This document shows positions 36,549 through 45,431 of a DNA stretch of 64,000 nucleotides, piece after piece. Source of the stretch: Gemmobacter denitrificans (GTDB lineage: Bacteria; Pseudomonadota; Alphaproteobacteria; Rhodobacterales; Rhodobacteraceae). Below the pieces are notes generated by a model. That model did not search any database. It worked only from the letters and a program-made list of their open reading frames with translations, and had not been told where the DNA came from. Made by a program: the position numbers and the translations under genes. Each line of letters starts with the position of its first letter. Positions within the stretch are counted from its first letter, which is position 1. The stretch lies in contig NZ_JBALHR010000012.1 of assembly GCF_036964905.1 (NCBI RefSeq), positions 1-64,000 on the forward strand, written 5' to 3'.

Positions 36549-37613
36549 GTGACTGACACGATCATCGAGGCGCGCAATGCCATAAAGGCGTTCGGGCAGG
36601 GCGCGGCGGCAGTCAGGGCACTGGACGATGTGTCGGTCGATATCAGGCGGGGCGAGTTCTTTACGCTGCTTGGCCCTTCGGGCTGCGGCAAGACCACGCT
36701 TCTGCGGCTGATCGCCGGGTTTGACACACCGACTTCGGGTCAGATCCGGCTGGATGGGCAAGACATCACCCATCTGCCGCCCAACAAGCGCCCGGTGAAT
36801 ACGGTCTTTCAAAGCTATGCGCTGTTTCCGCATCTGACGGTGGCGCAGAATGTGGGCTTTGGGTTGCAGATGCAGGGCAAGCCCCGGGCCGAGGTCGAAG
36901 ACACCGCGCGCGCCATGCTAGCGCTGGTCAAGCTGGAACATCTGGCGGATCGCAAGATCACCCAGATGTCGGGCGGTCAGCAGCAGCGGGTCGCATTGGC
37001 AAGGGCCCTTGCGCCCAAGCCCAAGGTGCTGTTGCTGGACGAACCGCTGTCTGCGCTGGACCTGAAGCTGCGCAAGGAAATGCAGATCGAACTGAAGCGG
37101 CTGCAGACCGAAACCGGCATCACCTTCATCTTTGTCACCCATGATCAGGAAGAGGCCTTGACCATGTCAGACCGGATCGGGGTGATGAGCGCGGGCAAGA
37201 TCCAGCAGATCGGTGCCCCGCGCGACATCTATACCCGCCCGGTCAACCGCTTTGTCGCCAGCTTCATCGGCGAGACGAATTTCCTGCCCGTCACCTTGCA
37301 GGGCAATGCCGCCCTGCTGGCTGGCGGCGAACGGATCGAGGTGGACGCGCAAGGCCGCAGCGGCAGCGCCACGCTGGCTGTGCGCCCAGAACAGGTGCGG
37401 CTGGTCACGGAAGGCGAAACCGGCGCAATCCCCGCCACGATCCGCAGTTGCGTCTATTTCGGCACCGATACCCATGTGCATCTGCATCTGAGCGATGGCA
37501 CAGAGGTGGTGGCGCGGCTGCAAAGCAACCCCAGCGGCGATGTGGGTCTGGCCAGCGGCGACCGGGTCGGGCTGCGCTTTGCGCCCGGTGCGGCGCAGGT
37601 TCTGGGGGATTAG
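36549..37613 (+). CDS. potA: Spermidine/putrescine-type ABC transporter ATPase PotA
   Basis: A 354-residue ATPase driving import. Walker A is LLGPSGCGKTT, Q-loop FQSYALFPHLT, signature MSGGQQQRVALARAL, Walker B VLLLDEPLSALD and H-loop FVTHDQEEAL; a C-terminal TOBE domain follows (ETNFLPVTL, LAVRPEQVRLV). The start is GTG at 36549 (VTDTIIEARN). It heads potA-potB-potC-potD, the standard order, with 4 bases to potB. Confidence 0.93.
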   Translation: MTDTIIEARNAIKAFGQGAAAVRALDDVSVDIRRGEFFTLLGPSGCGKTTLLRLIAGFDTPTSGQIRLDGQDITHLPPNKRPVNTVFQSYALFPHLTVAQNVGFGLQMQGKPRAEVEDTARAMLALVKLEHLADRKITQMSGGQQQRVALARALAPKPKVLLLDEPLSALDLKLRKEMQIELKRLQTETGITFIFVTHDQEEALTMSDRIGVMSAGKIQQIGAPRDIYTRPVNRFVASFIGETNFLPVTLQGNAALLAGGERIEVDAQGRSGSATLAVRPEQVRLVTEGETGAIPATIRSCVYFGTDTHVHLHLSDGTEVVARLQSNPSGDVGLASGDRVGLRFAPGAAQVLGD

Positions 37614-37617
37614 CGCC

Positions 37618-38523
37618 ATGAGCCTGGAAACCCAAGCCGAAGCCGCCGCCACCCGCCGTGCCTGGGCCTTGGTCAGCCCGGCACTCGTGATCCTGACCGT
37701 CGCCGCCGCCGGTCCGCTACTGATCGTGCTGGTCTATTCCTTCCTGACGCCCGGCAAATACGGCAATGTGGTCTGGGAATTCAGCACCGATGGCTGGATG
37801 GGCATCCTTTACACCAAGGACATCTTTGACGACACGCTGAAGCTCGCCGATGCCCATCTGACGATCTTCTGGCGCTCGGTGAAACTGTCGCTGCTGACCA
37901 CCGGACTGACCTTCCTCGTCGGCTTTCCCACTGCCTGGTTCATCGCGACACGCCCGCCCAAGGCGCGGGCCATGTGGCTGTTTCTCATCACCATTCCGTT
38001 CTGGACCAACCTTCTGATCCGCACCTTTGCCATCAACGAGGTGATCCGCAACGAAGGTCTGTTCAATACAGTGATGATCAAGCTGGGCCTGTTTTCCGAG
38101 CCCCTGCGCATCATCAACACCGATGCCGCCGTGCTGATGGGGATGACCTATGTGTATCTGCCCCTGATGGTGCTGCCGCTCTTTGCCGCGATTGATCGCT
38201 TCGACATGCGGCTGCTGGAGGCGGGCTATGATCTCTATGCCAGCCGCCTGCAGGTCTTGCGCCGGGTGATCCTGCCCATCGTGCGGCCGGGCATCGTGGC
38301 CGGGTCGATCCTTGTCTTCGTGCCCTCGCTCGGGGCCTATGTCACGCCGCGCGTGCTGGGGGGCGGCAAGAACATGATGATCGGCAATTTCATCGAACTG
38401 CAGTTCGGTCAGGGCCGCAACTGGCCCCTGGGCGCCGCATTGTCGATCTCGCTTCTGATGATCGTCATGGTGGCGCTGCTGGTCTATGTCCGCGCCGCCA
38501 GCAAGGAGAACAGCCATGGCTGA
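37618..38523 (+). CDS. potB: Polyamine-type ABC transporter permease PotB
   Basis: A 301-residue inner-membrane permease with about six helices. The EAA loop that contacts PotA is FDMRLLEAGYDLYASRLQVL. The N-terminal helix is WALVSPALVILTVAAAGPLL, and a large periplasmic loop carries FSTDGWMGILYTKDIF. Its 3' end overlaps the potC start by 8 bases, so translation is coupled. Confidence 0.93.
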   Translation: MSLETQAEAAATRRAWALVSPALVILTVAAAGPLLIVLVYSFLTPGKYGNVVWEFSTDGWMGILYTKDIFDDTLKLADAHLTIFWRSVKLSLLTTGLTFLVGFPTAWFIATRPPKARAMWLFLITIPFWTNLLIRTFAINEVIRNEGLFNTVMIKLGLFSEPLRIINTDAAVLMGMTYVYLPLMVLPLFAAIDRFDMRLLEAGYDLYASRLQVLRRVILPIVRPGIVAGSILVFVPSLGAYVTPRVLGGGKNMMIGNFIELQFGQGRNWPLGAALSISLLMIVMVALLVYVRAASKENSHG

Positions 38524-39319
38524 GCGTGTGTTCGAACCGGCCCGCCTGCCAGGCTTTGCCACCATCGCCGTGCTGGCCTTCGTGGCACTGTATCTGCCGA
38601 TCTTCACGCTAGTGGCCTATGCCTTCAATGCCGGAACCTCCATCGCGGTCTGGGAAGGGGTTTCGCTGCACTGGTTCGCCCGCGCCTGGGAAAACGAGGC
38701 GGTGAAGGCCGCAACCCTGCGGTCGCTGACCATTGCCACATTGGCCGCCATCATCGCGACAAGTGCGGCCACCCTGGCGGCACTTGGCACCACCCGGCGC
38801 AAGGCGTTCAAGGGCCAGACATTCGTCTATGTCATGATCAACCAGCCCCTGATGGTGCCCGAAATCGTAACCGCGGTGGCCCTGCTGATCCTGTTCGGCA
38901 TGGTCAAGCAATGGACCGGCTATCAGGGTCTGGGCTATCTGGTTCTGGCCCATTCGGCCTTTTGCATCCCCTTTGCCTATCTGCCGATCCGCGCCCGGCT
39001 GGAGGGGATGGACATGAGCCTGGAAACCGCAGCAGGCGATTTGTATGCCAGCCGCTGGCAGACCTTCCGCCATGTCACCCTGCCCCTGCTGGCGCCGGGC
39101 ATCCTTGCCGGGGCCATGCTGGCCTTCGTCATCAGTCTGGATGACGTGGTGATAACCGAATTCGTGAAATCGGGCGGACAGGACACCCTGCCTACCTATA
39201 TGCTGGGCCAGATGCGCCGCGCGATCACGCCCGAGGTCAACGCGATCTCGACCGGATTGCTGGCGCTGACGGTGCTGCTGCTGACGGCCTTCTTCCTGCT
39301 GACGCGGAAGAAGGGATGA
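38516..39319 (+). CDS. potC: Polyamine-type ABC transporter permease PotC
   Basis: A 267-residue inner-membrane permease, partner of PotB. The EAA motif is MDMSLETAAGDLYASRWQTF, followed by LPLLAPGILAGAMLAFVISL, and SLDDVVITEFVKSGGQ is characteristic of PotC. AAGGAG precedes the ATG. It ends 27 bases before the binding-protein gene. Confidence 0.93.
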   Translation: MAERVFEPARLPGFATIAVLAFVALYLPIFTLVAYAFNAGTSIAVWEGVSLHWFARAWENEAVKAATLRSLTIATLAAIIATSAATLAALGTTRRKAFKGQTFVYVMINQPLMVPEIVTAVALLILFGMVKQWTGYQGLGYLVLAHSAFCIPFAYLPIRARLEGMDMSLETAAGDLYASRWQTFRHVTLPLLAPGILAGAMLAFVISLDDVVITEFVKSGGQDTLPTYMLGQMRRAITPEVNAISTGLLALTVLLLTAFFLLTRKKG

Positions 39320-39346
39320 ACAACAAGAACCAACCGGGAGACAACC

Positions 39347-40372
39347 ATGAAAAGACTTCTGACTGCCACCGCCCTGCTGATGGCCTCGACCGGCCTTGCC
39401 AGCGCCGAAGGCGTGCTGCAACTGTATAACTGGGGCAATTACACCAGCCCCGAACTGTTGGCGAAATTCGAAGCCGAGACCGGGATCAAGGTCACCGTCA
39501 CCGATTACGACAGCAATGATACCGCGCTGGCCAAGATCGAGGCTGGCGGCCACGGTTTCGATCTGGTGGTGCCTTCCGCCAATTATGTGCCGATCTGGGT
39601 GGAAAAGGGCCTGATCGTCGAACTGGACGCCAGCAAGCTGGCCAACAAGGGCAATATCGCCCCCGAATGGCAAGATGTGACCTGGGATCCGGGCCGCAAG
39701 TTCACCATTCCGTGGCAGTGGGGTTCGACCGGCATTGCCGTGAACACCAAGGTTTATGGCGGCGACATCAACACCTCGTCGGTCTGGCTGGAAGTGCCGG
39801 AGGAGCTGAAGGGCAAGGTCAATGTCGTGCCCGAAATGAACGACGTGGTGGCGATGGCCACGATGTGGGCCGGTGGTCAGCCCTGCAGCGAAGATGCCGA
39901 AGTGCTGAAAAAGGCGCGCGATGCCCTGATCGCAGCCAAACCGAACTGGATCAGCATGGATTACGGCGCGACCGAAAAGCTGTCGAACAATGACTGGGCG
40001 GCCTCGGTCAACTGGAACGGGTCAACCATGCGGGCACGGGTGGCCAATGCGGATGTGGCCTATGGTTATCCCAAGGAAGGCTATCCGCTGTTCATGGATT
40101 CGGTCGCGCTGCTGAAGGACGCGCAGAATGTGGAAGAGGCCTACAAGTTCCTCGACTTCATCATGGTGCCGGAAAATGCCGCGATGATTTCGGCCTTTGC
40201 GCGCTATGCCAATGGCATCGCCGGGTCCGAGGCCTTCATGCCCGAAGACATGAAGACCGCGCCCGAAGTGGTGATCCCCGAAGCGCACAAGGCGGCGGGG
40301 GTCTTCCTGCCCACCTGCACCGGCAAGGCGCAGGAATATGTGACCGCGATCTGGACCGAGCTGCAGAAGTAA
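39347..40372 (+). CDS. potD: Periplasmic polyamine-type substrate-binding protein PotD
   Basis: A 341-residue exported binding protein. The signal peptide is RLLTATALLMASTGLASA, and the mature protein starts EGVLQLYNWGNYTSPELL, typical of PotD/PotF. Aromatic and acidic residues such as WGSTGIAVN and MNDVVAMATMWAGGQ line the expected ligand site. Polyamine is the family ligand, but the two flanking amidases leave open a different amine- or amide-containing substrate. Confidence 0.92.
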   Translation: MKRLLTATALLMASTGLASAEGVLQLYNWGNYTSPELLAKFEAETGIKVTVTDYDSNDTALAKIEAGGHGFDLVVPSANYVPIWVEKGLIVELDASKLANKGNIAPEWQDVTWDPGRKFTIPWQWGSTGIAVNTKVYGGDINTSSVWLEVPEELKGKVNVVPEMNDVVAMATMWAGGQPCSEDAEVLKKARDALIAAKPNWISMDYGATEKLSNNDWAASVNWNGSTMRARVANADVAYGYPKEGYPLFMDSVALLKDAQNVEEAYKFLDFIMVPENAAMISAFARYANGIAGSEAFMPEDMKTAPEVVIPEAHKAAGVFLPTCTGKAQEYVTAIWTELQK

Positions 40373-40387
40373 TCCCGGATGATGCCG

Positions 40388-40441
40388 CGGGGGGCTGTCT
40401 GCCCCCCGCACCCCCTGAGGATATTTGAACCAAGATGAAGG
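40388..40441. repeat. G/C-hairpin intergenic repeat element, copy 2
   Basis: CGGGGGGC-TGTCT-GCCCCCCG hairpin, then CACCCCCTGAGGATATTTGA and ACCAAGATGAAGG. It matches in order and partly in sequence the element at 21251. It lies 15 bases past potD, so it probably ends that transcript; its 3' tail provides the ribosome site of the next gene. Confidence 0.65.
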
Positions 40442-40449
40442 AGGCGGGA

Positions 40450-41859
40450 GTGGAGCTTGCCGGGATGGGCGCGGCAGAGCTGGCCCGCAGGATTGCGTTG
40501 CGCGACATCGCGCCATCGGAAGTGATGGCCGCGCATCTCACGCGGATTGAGGCGGCCAATCCGGCCATCACTGCCATCGTCAGCCTGCGCGACCCTGACA
40601 CGTTGATGGCCGAGGCGCAGGCGCTGGATGACGTCGCACCGCGCGGTGTGCTGCATGGCTTGCCGATTGCGGTGAAGGATCTGGTGGCAGTGCAAGGGCT
40701 GCGCACCACCTGGGGATCGCCACTGTTTGCCGATTTTGTGCCGGGCGCGGATGATCTGGTCGCCGCACGGATGCGGGCGGCCGGGGCCATCTTCATCGGC
40801 AAGACCAATACGCCGGAATGGGGCCATGGCAGCCATTCCTTCAACCCGGTCTTCGGGGCAACCCGCAACCCCTATGATCTGACGCGCAGTGCGGGCGGAT
40901 CATCGGGCGGGGCTGCAGCCGCGCTGGCGGCGCGGATGGTGCCGCTAGCCGATGGCAGCGACATGATGGGATCGCTGCGCAATCCGGCGGCCTTTTGCAA
41001 CATCTATGGCTTCCGCCCGACCTGGGGTCTCGTGCCGGGTGATGCGATGGGCGACAGTTTCATGGCGACGCTGGCGACCGAAGGGCCGATGGCGCGCAAT
41101 ATCGAGGATCTGGCCCTGCTTCTGGCTGTGCTGGCGGGCGAGAACCCGGAGGTGCCCTTTGGCCGCCCGACCGCGCCCTATGGCGATCTGCTGCAAACCG
41201 ATCTGCGCGGCAAGCGCATCGGCTGGCTGGGCGACTGGGGCGGGGCCTATCCTTGCGAGTCCGGAATTCTGGATATGTGCCGCGCGGGTCTGCAAGTTCT
41301 GGCCGATCAGGGCGCCCAGATCGAAGACATCCCCCCACCCTTCCCGGCAGAACAGCTCTGGCAGGCCTGGACCACGCTGCGCGCCTTCCTGAATGCCGGG
41401 GCCAAGGGCGGGTTGCGCGACACACCCGCCAGCTGGGACAAGCTGAAGCCCGAAACGCAATGGGAGATCGAACAAGGGTTGGGGTTGACGGCAGCAGAGG
41501 TGCATGCCGCCAGCGTGATCCGGTCACGCTGGTATGCACGGGCGGCCAAGCTGTTCCGGCGCTTTGACGCGCTGGTGATGCCCGCAGCGCAGGTCTGGCC
41601 CTTTCCGGTGGAATGGCGCTGGCCGCAGCAGATCAATGGCCAGATGATGGACACCTATCACCGCTGGATGGAGGTGGTGGTTCCAGTCAGCCTGATCGGC
41701 CTGCCCGCGCTGGCTTTGCCCTGCGGCTTTGGCCCTGACAGGCTGCCGATGGGGATGCAGCTGATCGGGCGGACCGGCTCGGATGCCGAGATTCTGGCGA
41801 TGGGCCAGTGCTATCATCTGGCAACCGATTGGCCGGGGCGTCGCCCGCCGCCGCTGTGA
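40450..41859 (+). CDS. Amidase (amidase signature family), second copy
   Basis: A 469-residue hydrolase with the full triad: Lys in LPIAVKDLV, cis-Ser in GSDMMGSLRNPA, and the Ser-rich signature RSAGGSSGGAAAALAARM. The GTG at 40450 is preferred because AAGGAGG stands 5 bases before it; the ATG at 40435 lies inside the repeat tail and has no ribosome site. It is only moderately like the first amidase, so recent duplication is unlikely. Confidence 0.9.
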   Translation: MELAGMGAAELARRIALRDIAPSEVMAAHLTRIEAANPAITAIVSLRDPDTLMAEAQALDDVAPRGVLHGLPIAVKDLVAVQGLRTTWGSPLFADFVPGADDLVAARMRAAGAIFIGKTNTPEWGHGSHSFNPVFGATRNPYDLTRSAGGSSGGAAAALAARMVPLADGSDMMGSLRNPAAFCNIYGFRPTWGLVPGDAMGDSFMATLATEGPMARNIEDLALLLAVLAGENPEVPFGRPTAPYGDLLQTDLRGKRIGWLGDWGGAYPCESGILDMCRAGLQVLADQGAQIEDIPPPFPAEQLWQAWTTLRAFLNAGAKGGLRDTPASWDKLKPETQWEIEQGLGLTAAEVHAASVIRSRWYARAAKLFRRFDALVMPAAQVWPFPVEWRWPQQINGQMMDTYHRWMEVVVPVSLIGLPALALPCGFGPDRLPMGMQLIGRTGSDAEILAMGQCYHLATDWPGRRPPPL

Positions 41860-41861
41860 CC

Positions 41862-42359
41862 TCACTCCGCGTGCCAGGGCAGGCAGCGGGCTTCGGCACG
41901 CGTGCCTGGCGGGGTCAGCGCCAGTTGGGGGACAGGGCCTGAACTTTCGATCCGGGCCGGGGCCCCTTGCAGCGGGCCGCTGTCAAAGCTGATATCCGCG
42001 CCGGTCTGGCTCAGGCTACCGGCGCTGCCATCGTCAAGGATATAGAGCCCCGGCGCGATGGCCAGACCAAAGGGCGCGCGCCCTGCGCCAGGAAACTGGC
42101 AGCGAAACAAACCCAGCGGCAGCGAAGGCGCGGGCGGAGTGTCGCCCGCCGCGACCGGGATCAGATCGGCGGGGGCCGCGCTGATCTGCCGACCATCTGC
42201 CAAGCGCAAAAGGCAAAGCCCACCCTGCACACCCTCGACGATGGCTTCGCCCTGCCCCGGCAAATGCACCAGTTCGGCCTGAGGGCAGGCAGGGGCAGCA
42301 AAGGCGGGCTGCGGAAGGGTCGGCAGCGCCAGAAGGATCGTTGCAATCAATGAACGCAT
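41862..42359 (-). CDS. Secreted hypothetical protein
   Basis: A 165-residue protein with a clear signal peptide (LIATILLALPTLPQPAFA, cut before APACPQ). Four Cys in the mature part could make disulfides. No known domain is recognised; beta-rich segments (GLYILDDGSAGSLSQ) suggest a small periplasmic beta protein. It is convergent with the amidase and divergent from waaA. Confidence 0.75.
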   Translation of the reverse strand: MRSLIATILLALPTLPQPAFAAPACPQAELVHLPGQGEAIVEGVQGGLCLLRLADGRQISAAPADLIPVAAGDTPPAPSLPLGLFRCQFPGAGRAPFGLAIAPGLYILDDGSAGSLSQTGADISFDSGPLQGAPARIESSGPVPQLALTPPGTRAEARCLPWHAE

Positions 42360-42480
42360 GGGGGCCTGTCATATTCGTTGCGCGCAACATGGCAGGGCTG
42401 GCCACGCCTGCCAAGCCGCAAGGCTCTTGCAGGCCGGGGCCCATGGGGCCTATGTCGGGGCGGATCAGAAAGGGGCACAG

Positions 42481-43710
42481 GTGCGGCTGTACCGGATCAT
42501 CATGCGGGCCATCCTGCCGTTGCTGCTGGCGTATCTGCTGGTGCAGCGGTTGCGCGGGCTTGTCGGACCGGGCGCAGGACGGGCCCGTTTGGGCCTGACA
42601 GCGCCCCGCGCCGACGTTTGGCTGCATGGGGCGTCGAATGGCGAGCTGACATCGGTGCGGCCTCTGCTGGCGCAGATCATCGCGGCGCGACCGGGTCTGG
42701 CGGTGCTTGTCACCAGCAACACCGAAACGGCGCGGCAGATGGTGGCAGACTGGGGCCTGCCGGGGGTGCAGGCGCAATTGGCGCCGTTCGATACACCGGG
42801 CTGCGTGGCACGCCTGTTGGCAAGAACACAGGCCAAGGCGCTGATCCTGCTGGAAAACGAGCTTTGGCCCGAACGCATAGCCCGGATGCCGGGGCCGGTG
42901 ATCGGGCTTGGAGCGCGAATGTCAGCGGGATCGGCCCGGAATTGGCAGCGGCTGGCACCGCATCTGATCGCCGCGACCTTGCACCGTTTTGCGCTGGTTT
43001 CGGCGCAGGATGCCGGATCGGAGGCGCGGCTCTGCGCGCTTGGCTTGCCAGCCGACCGTTTGGCCCCCCGGCTGATGCTGAAGGCCGCGGCCCTGCAGGC
43101 CGATCCGGTCCCCCCGCCCTTTCCCTCGCCCAGCCCCCGCCACCGCATCCTGCTGGCGGCCTCGACCCATGAGGGCGAGGAAGACATCATGCTGGACGCC
43201 TTCATGGCGGCACGGGCGCAGTTCGATCTGCTGATACTTGCCCCGCGTCACCCCCGGCGCAGCGCTGCCGTGGCGGCGATGATCGCGGCGCGCGGGCTGG
43301 ATTTCGCGATCAGATCCCAGGGTGAGACACCGGGGCCGGGCACCGCAGTCTATCTGGCCGATACGCTGGGGGAAATGGGGGCCTGGTATGGCATGGCGGG
43401 GGCAACGGTGATCGGCGGCAGCTTTGCAGATCGCGGGGGCCATACGCCTTTTGAACCCGCCGCCCATGGATCGGCGCTGCTGCATGGTCCTTCAACATCG
43501 AACTTTCTTGAAATCTTCCAACATCTTGACCAGGCTGAAGGGGCGATTTCCGTGGCCAATGTGCAGGGGCTTGGCCTTGCATTGGCCGGGCTGAATGCTG
43601 ACCTGCAGGCCAGACTTGCCGCGCAAGCCCGGCAGGTTCTGGCCGGAGGGCAAGACACGGCGGCTCTGCTGACGCGGGTGCTGGCGCTGATCGATCAGGC
43701 CAGAGGATAG
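42481..43710 (+). CDS. waaA: 3-deoxy-D-manno-octulosonic acid (Kdo) transferase
   Basis: Membrane-associated glycosyltransferase adding Kdo to lipid A. It has 409 residues, slightly short. The N-terminal anchor is IIMRAILPLLLAYLLVQRLR, followed by VWLHGASNGEL, LENELWPERIARM, LAASTHEGEED and GGSFADRGGHTPFEPAAHG, all diagnostic. The start is GTG at 42481 with AAAGGGG upstream. Its last 16 bases overlap the convergent thpR gene. It implies a lipid A-containing outer membrane. Confidence 0.93.
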   Translation: MRLYRIIMRAILPLLLAYLLVQRLRGLVGPGAGRARLGLTAPRADVWLHGASNGELTSVRPLLAQIIAARPGLAVLVTSNTETARQMVADWGLPGVQAQLAPFDTPGCVARLLARTQAKALILLENELWPERIARMPGPVIGLGARMSAGSARNWQRLAPHLIAATLHRFALVSAQDAGSEARLCALGLPADRLAPRLMLKAAALQADPVPPPFPSPSPRHRILLAASTHEGEEDIMLDAFMAARAQFDLLILAPRHPRRSAAVAAMIAARGLDFAIRSQGETPGPGTAVYLADTLGEMGAWYGMAGATVIGGSFADRGGHTPFEPAAHGSALLHGPSTSNFLEIFQHLDQAEGAISVANVQGLGLALAGLNADLQARLAAQARQVLAGGQDTAALLTRVLALIDQARG

Positions 43711-44237
43711 GTGGACAGGCGTTCATACCGCTGTCCCTTGGCCTTGGGATGGCTGGCATACAAGACCAGTTCCGACGCCAGCCATGGCCCGGCACGAAAC
43801 CCCTGTTCTGCCGCTACAGCGCGTTCCAGACGCAATGCCGCATCGGGCGCGGGCGGATCGAAACGGCCCAGCGTGACATGCGGGGTAAACCCCCGCGCCG
43901 GGATTGATATCCCGGCCGCCACGGCCACGCGCGCCACCTTGGCCTGAAGATGGATCAGCGCCGGATTGGGTGGCAGCGCTGCAAAGGCGATACGCGGCTT
44001 GGCCCCGCCAAACAGCCCCACCCCTTCCAGCAGCATGGGAAAGGGCGGCGCAGCCAGACGTTCCAGCCCGTCATGCACCTCTTCCAGCCGATCCACGGGC
44101 TGATCGCCCAGAAAGGCCAGGGTCAGGTGAAAATCCTCGGGCTCCACCCGGGCGGGCAAGGGCAGCAGAAACTGCAGCAGGCGCAGCTTCTGGCAGATGT
44201 CCTCGGGAATGGGCAGGGCGATGAAGCTGCGGATCAT
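43695..44237 (-). CDS. thpR: RNA 2',3'-cyclic phosphodiesterase ThpR
   Basis: A 180-residue 2H phosphoesterase (LigT family). The two HxTx motifs are FHLTLAFLG and PHVTLGRF, spaced as usual, and the N-terminus IRSFIALPIPEDI is characteristic. It hydrolyses 2',3'-cyclic phosphates in RNA; the physiological target is uncertain. It lies 21 bases after the deacetylase gene on the same strand. Confidence 0.92.
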   Translation of the reverse strand: MIRSFIALPIPEDICQKLRLLQFLLPLPARVEPEDFHLTLAFLGDQPVDRLEEVHDGLERLAAPPFPMLLEGVGLFGGAKPRIAFAALPPNPALIHLQAKVARVAVAAGISIPARGFTPHVTLGRFDPPAPDAALRLERAVAAEQGFRAGPWLASELVLYASHPKAKGQRYERLSTYPLA

Positions 44238-44258
44238 GACGGGGAAGGTGAGCGAATT

Positions 44259-45431
44259 TCAGCCGACGGGCAAGGGGTTGCGCGACGTTCCTGCCAAATG
44301 GGCCGGATCGGGGCGCAGGGCCAGCCGATCCAGCCGGTCGCGGATCTGCGGGCGCAGCGGCCCGTCGCGCGGCGCATCGACCAGCGTGGTCAGAAGGGCA
44401 GGCGCAGGTGGAGGGCGGCCCCCTCCTTGCCAATCCAGCGCCGCCAGCACCGCCACCGCATCGGGCGGCAGGCGATCCGGCAGTTCTTGTCCCGACAGGA
44501 CACCCCAGATCGCCGCCCATAACCGGCCCACCGTCCAGGGATTATAGCCGCCGCCGCCCGTCACGATCAGCCGGGGCGCAAGCGGGCGCAGCGCCTTCAG
44601 GACGGACAGGTGTGCCCGGTTTGACAGGGAGAGCCGCGCCAGCGGGTCTTCCTCCACGCCGTCAGCCCCGCATTGCAGCACGATGGCCTGCGGCTGATGG
44701 GCGGCCACGCGGGGCAGGATCAACCGATCCAGCACCGCCGCCATTTCGGTATCGTTGAACCCCTTGGGCACCGGCAAGTTGAAGGCATTGCCCCCGGCAT
44801 CATCGCGCAAGGCCCCGGTAAAGGGCCAGCGCCCCTCTTCATGGACCGAGATCACCAGCACATCAGGCTGGCCCGCGAAGGCCAGTTCCACCCCGTCGCC
44901 GTGATGGGCATCAATGTCGATATAGGCCAGCCGCGTCAGACCCAGATGCTGCAGCGCCTTCACGCCCAGCACCACGTCATTGAGATAGCAAAAGCCTGCC
45001 GCCCGATCAGGCAGGCCGTGATGCGTCCCCGCACCCGGCACATGCACCGCCCCAGCGGCGCGTGTGGCCAACCATTCCGCCGCCCAGAGCATCCCCCCGG
45101 CCCCGGTGGCAGGGCGGCGAAACATCTCGGGATAGGCCGGGTTCGACAGCGTTCCCAGCCCGAACCGTGCCCGCCATTCCTCGGGCAAAGGCTGGCCAGC
45201 ACGGGTAAGCGCCTCGGCCTCTTGCAGGGCCGCGACATAGGCCGGATGGTGCCAGAGCGACAGCGCCGCCGGCTTGGCGCGCGGGCTGTTGCGATAGCGG
45301 CCCGGGCCAAACCAGCCAAGCGCCCGGCACAGATCGGTTGCCACGGGCACCCGCGGCACCCGCAACGGATGACGCGGCCCGTAGGACGAGCCGCGATAAA
45401 TGTCCGATCCCAGAAAGATCGGGCCTGTCAC
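44259..45431 (-). CDS. Histone-deacetylase-family protein (AcuC-like)
   Basis: A 390-residue zinc-dependent deacetylase. Active-site motifs are GTHHGLPDRAAGFCYLNDVV (tandem His), YIDIDAHHGDGVE (zinc Asp/His) and the transition-state Tyr in TGGGGYNPW. Possible substrates are acetyl-lysine proteins or acetylpolyamines. The start is a GTG at 45431 whose bases overlap the stop of the glutathione peroxidase gene (GTGA), so the pair is translationally coupled. Confidence 0.9.
   Translation of the reverse strand: MTGPIFLGSDIYRGSSYGPRHPLRVPRVPVATDLCRALGWFGPGRYRNSPRAKPAALSLWHHPAYVAALQEAEALTRAGQPLPEEWRARFGLGTLSNPAYPEMFRRPATGAGGMLWAAEWLATRAAGAVHVPGAGTHHGLPDRAAGFCYLNDVVLGVKALQHLGLTRLAYIDIDAHHGDGVELAFAGQPDVLVISVHEEGRWPFTGALRDDAGGNAFNLPVPKGFNDTEMAAVLDRLILPRVAAHQPQAIVLQCGADGVEEDPLARLSLSNRAHLSVLKALRPLAPRLIVTGGGGYNPWTVGRLWAAIWGVLSGQELPDRLPPDAVAVLAALDWQGGGRPPPAPALLTTLVDAPRDGPLRPQIRDRLDRLALRPDPAHLAGTSRNPLPVG

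Noticed and set aside
40435..40449. ATG at 40435 as start of the second amidase
   Set aside because: It lies inside the tail of the intergenic repeat with no ribosome site, whereas AAGGAGG is ideally placed for GTG 40450.
42358..42480. Longer start for the Kdo transferase at ATG 42358
   Set aside because: The extra 41 residues are Cys/His/Gly-rich with no homology pattern; the GTG at 42481 has a ribosome site and begins the typical membrane anchor.
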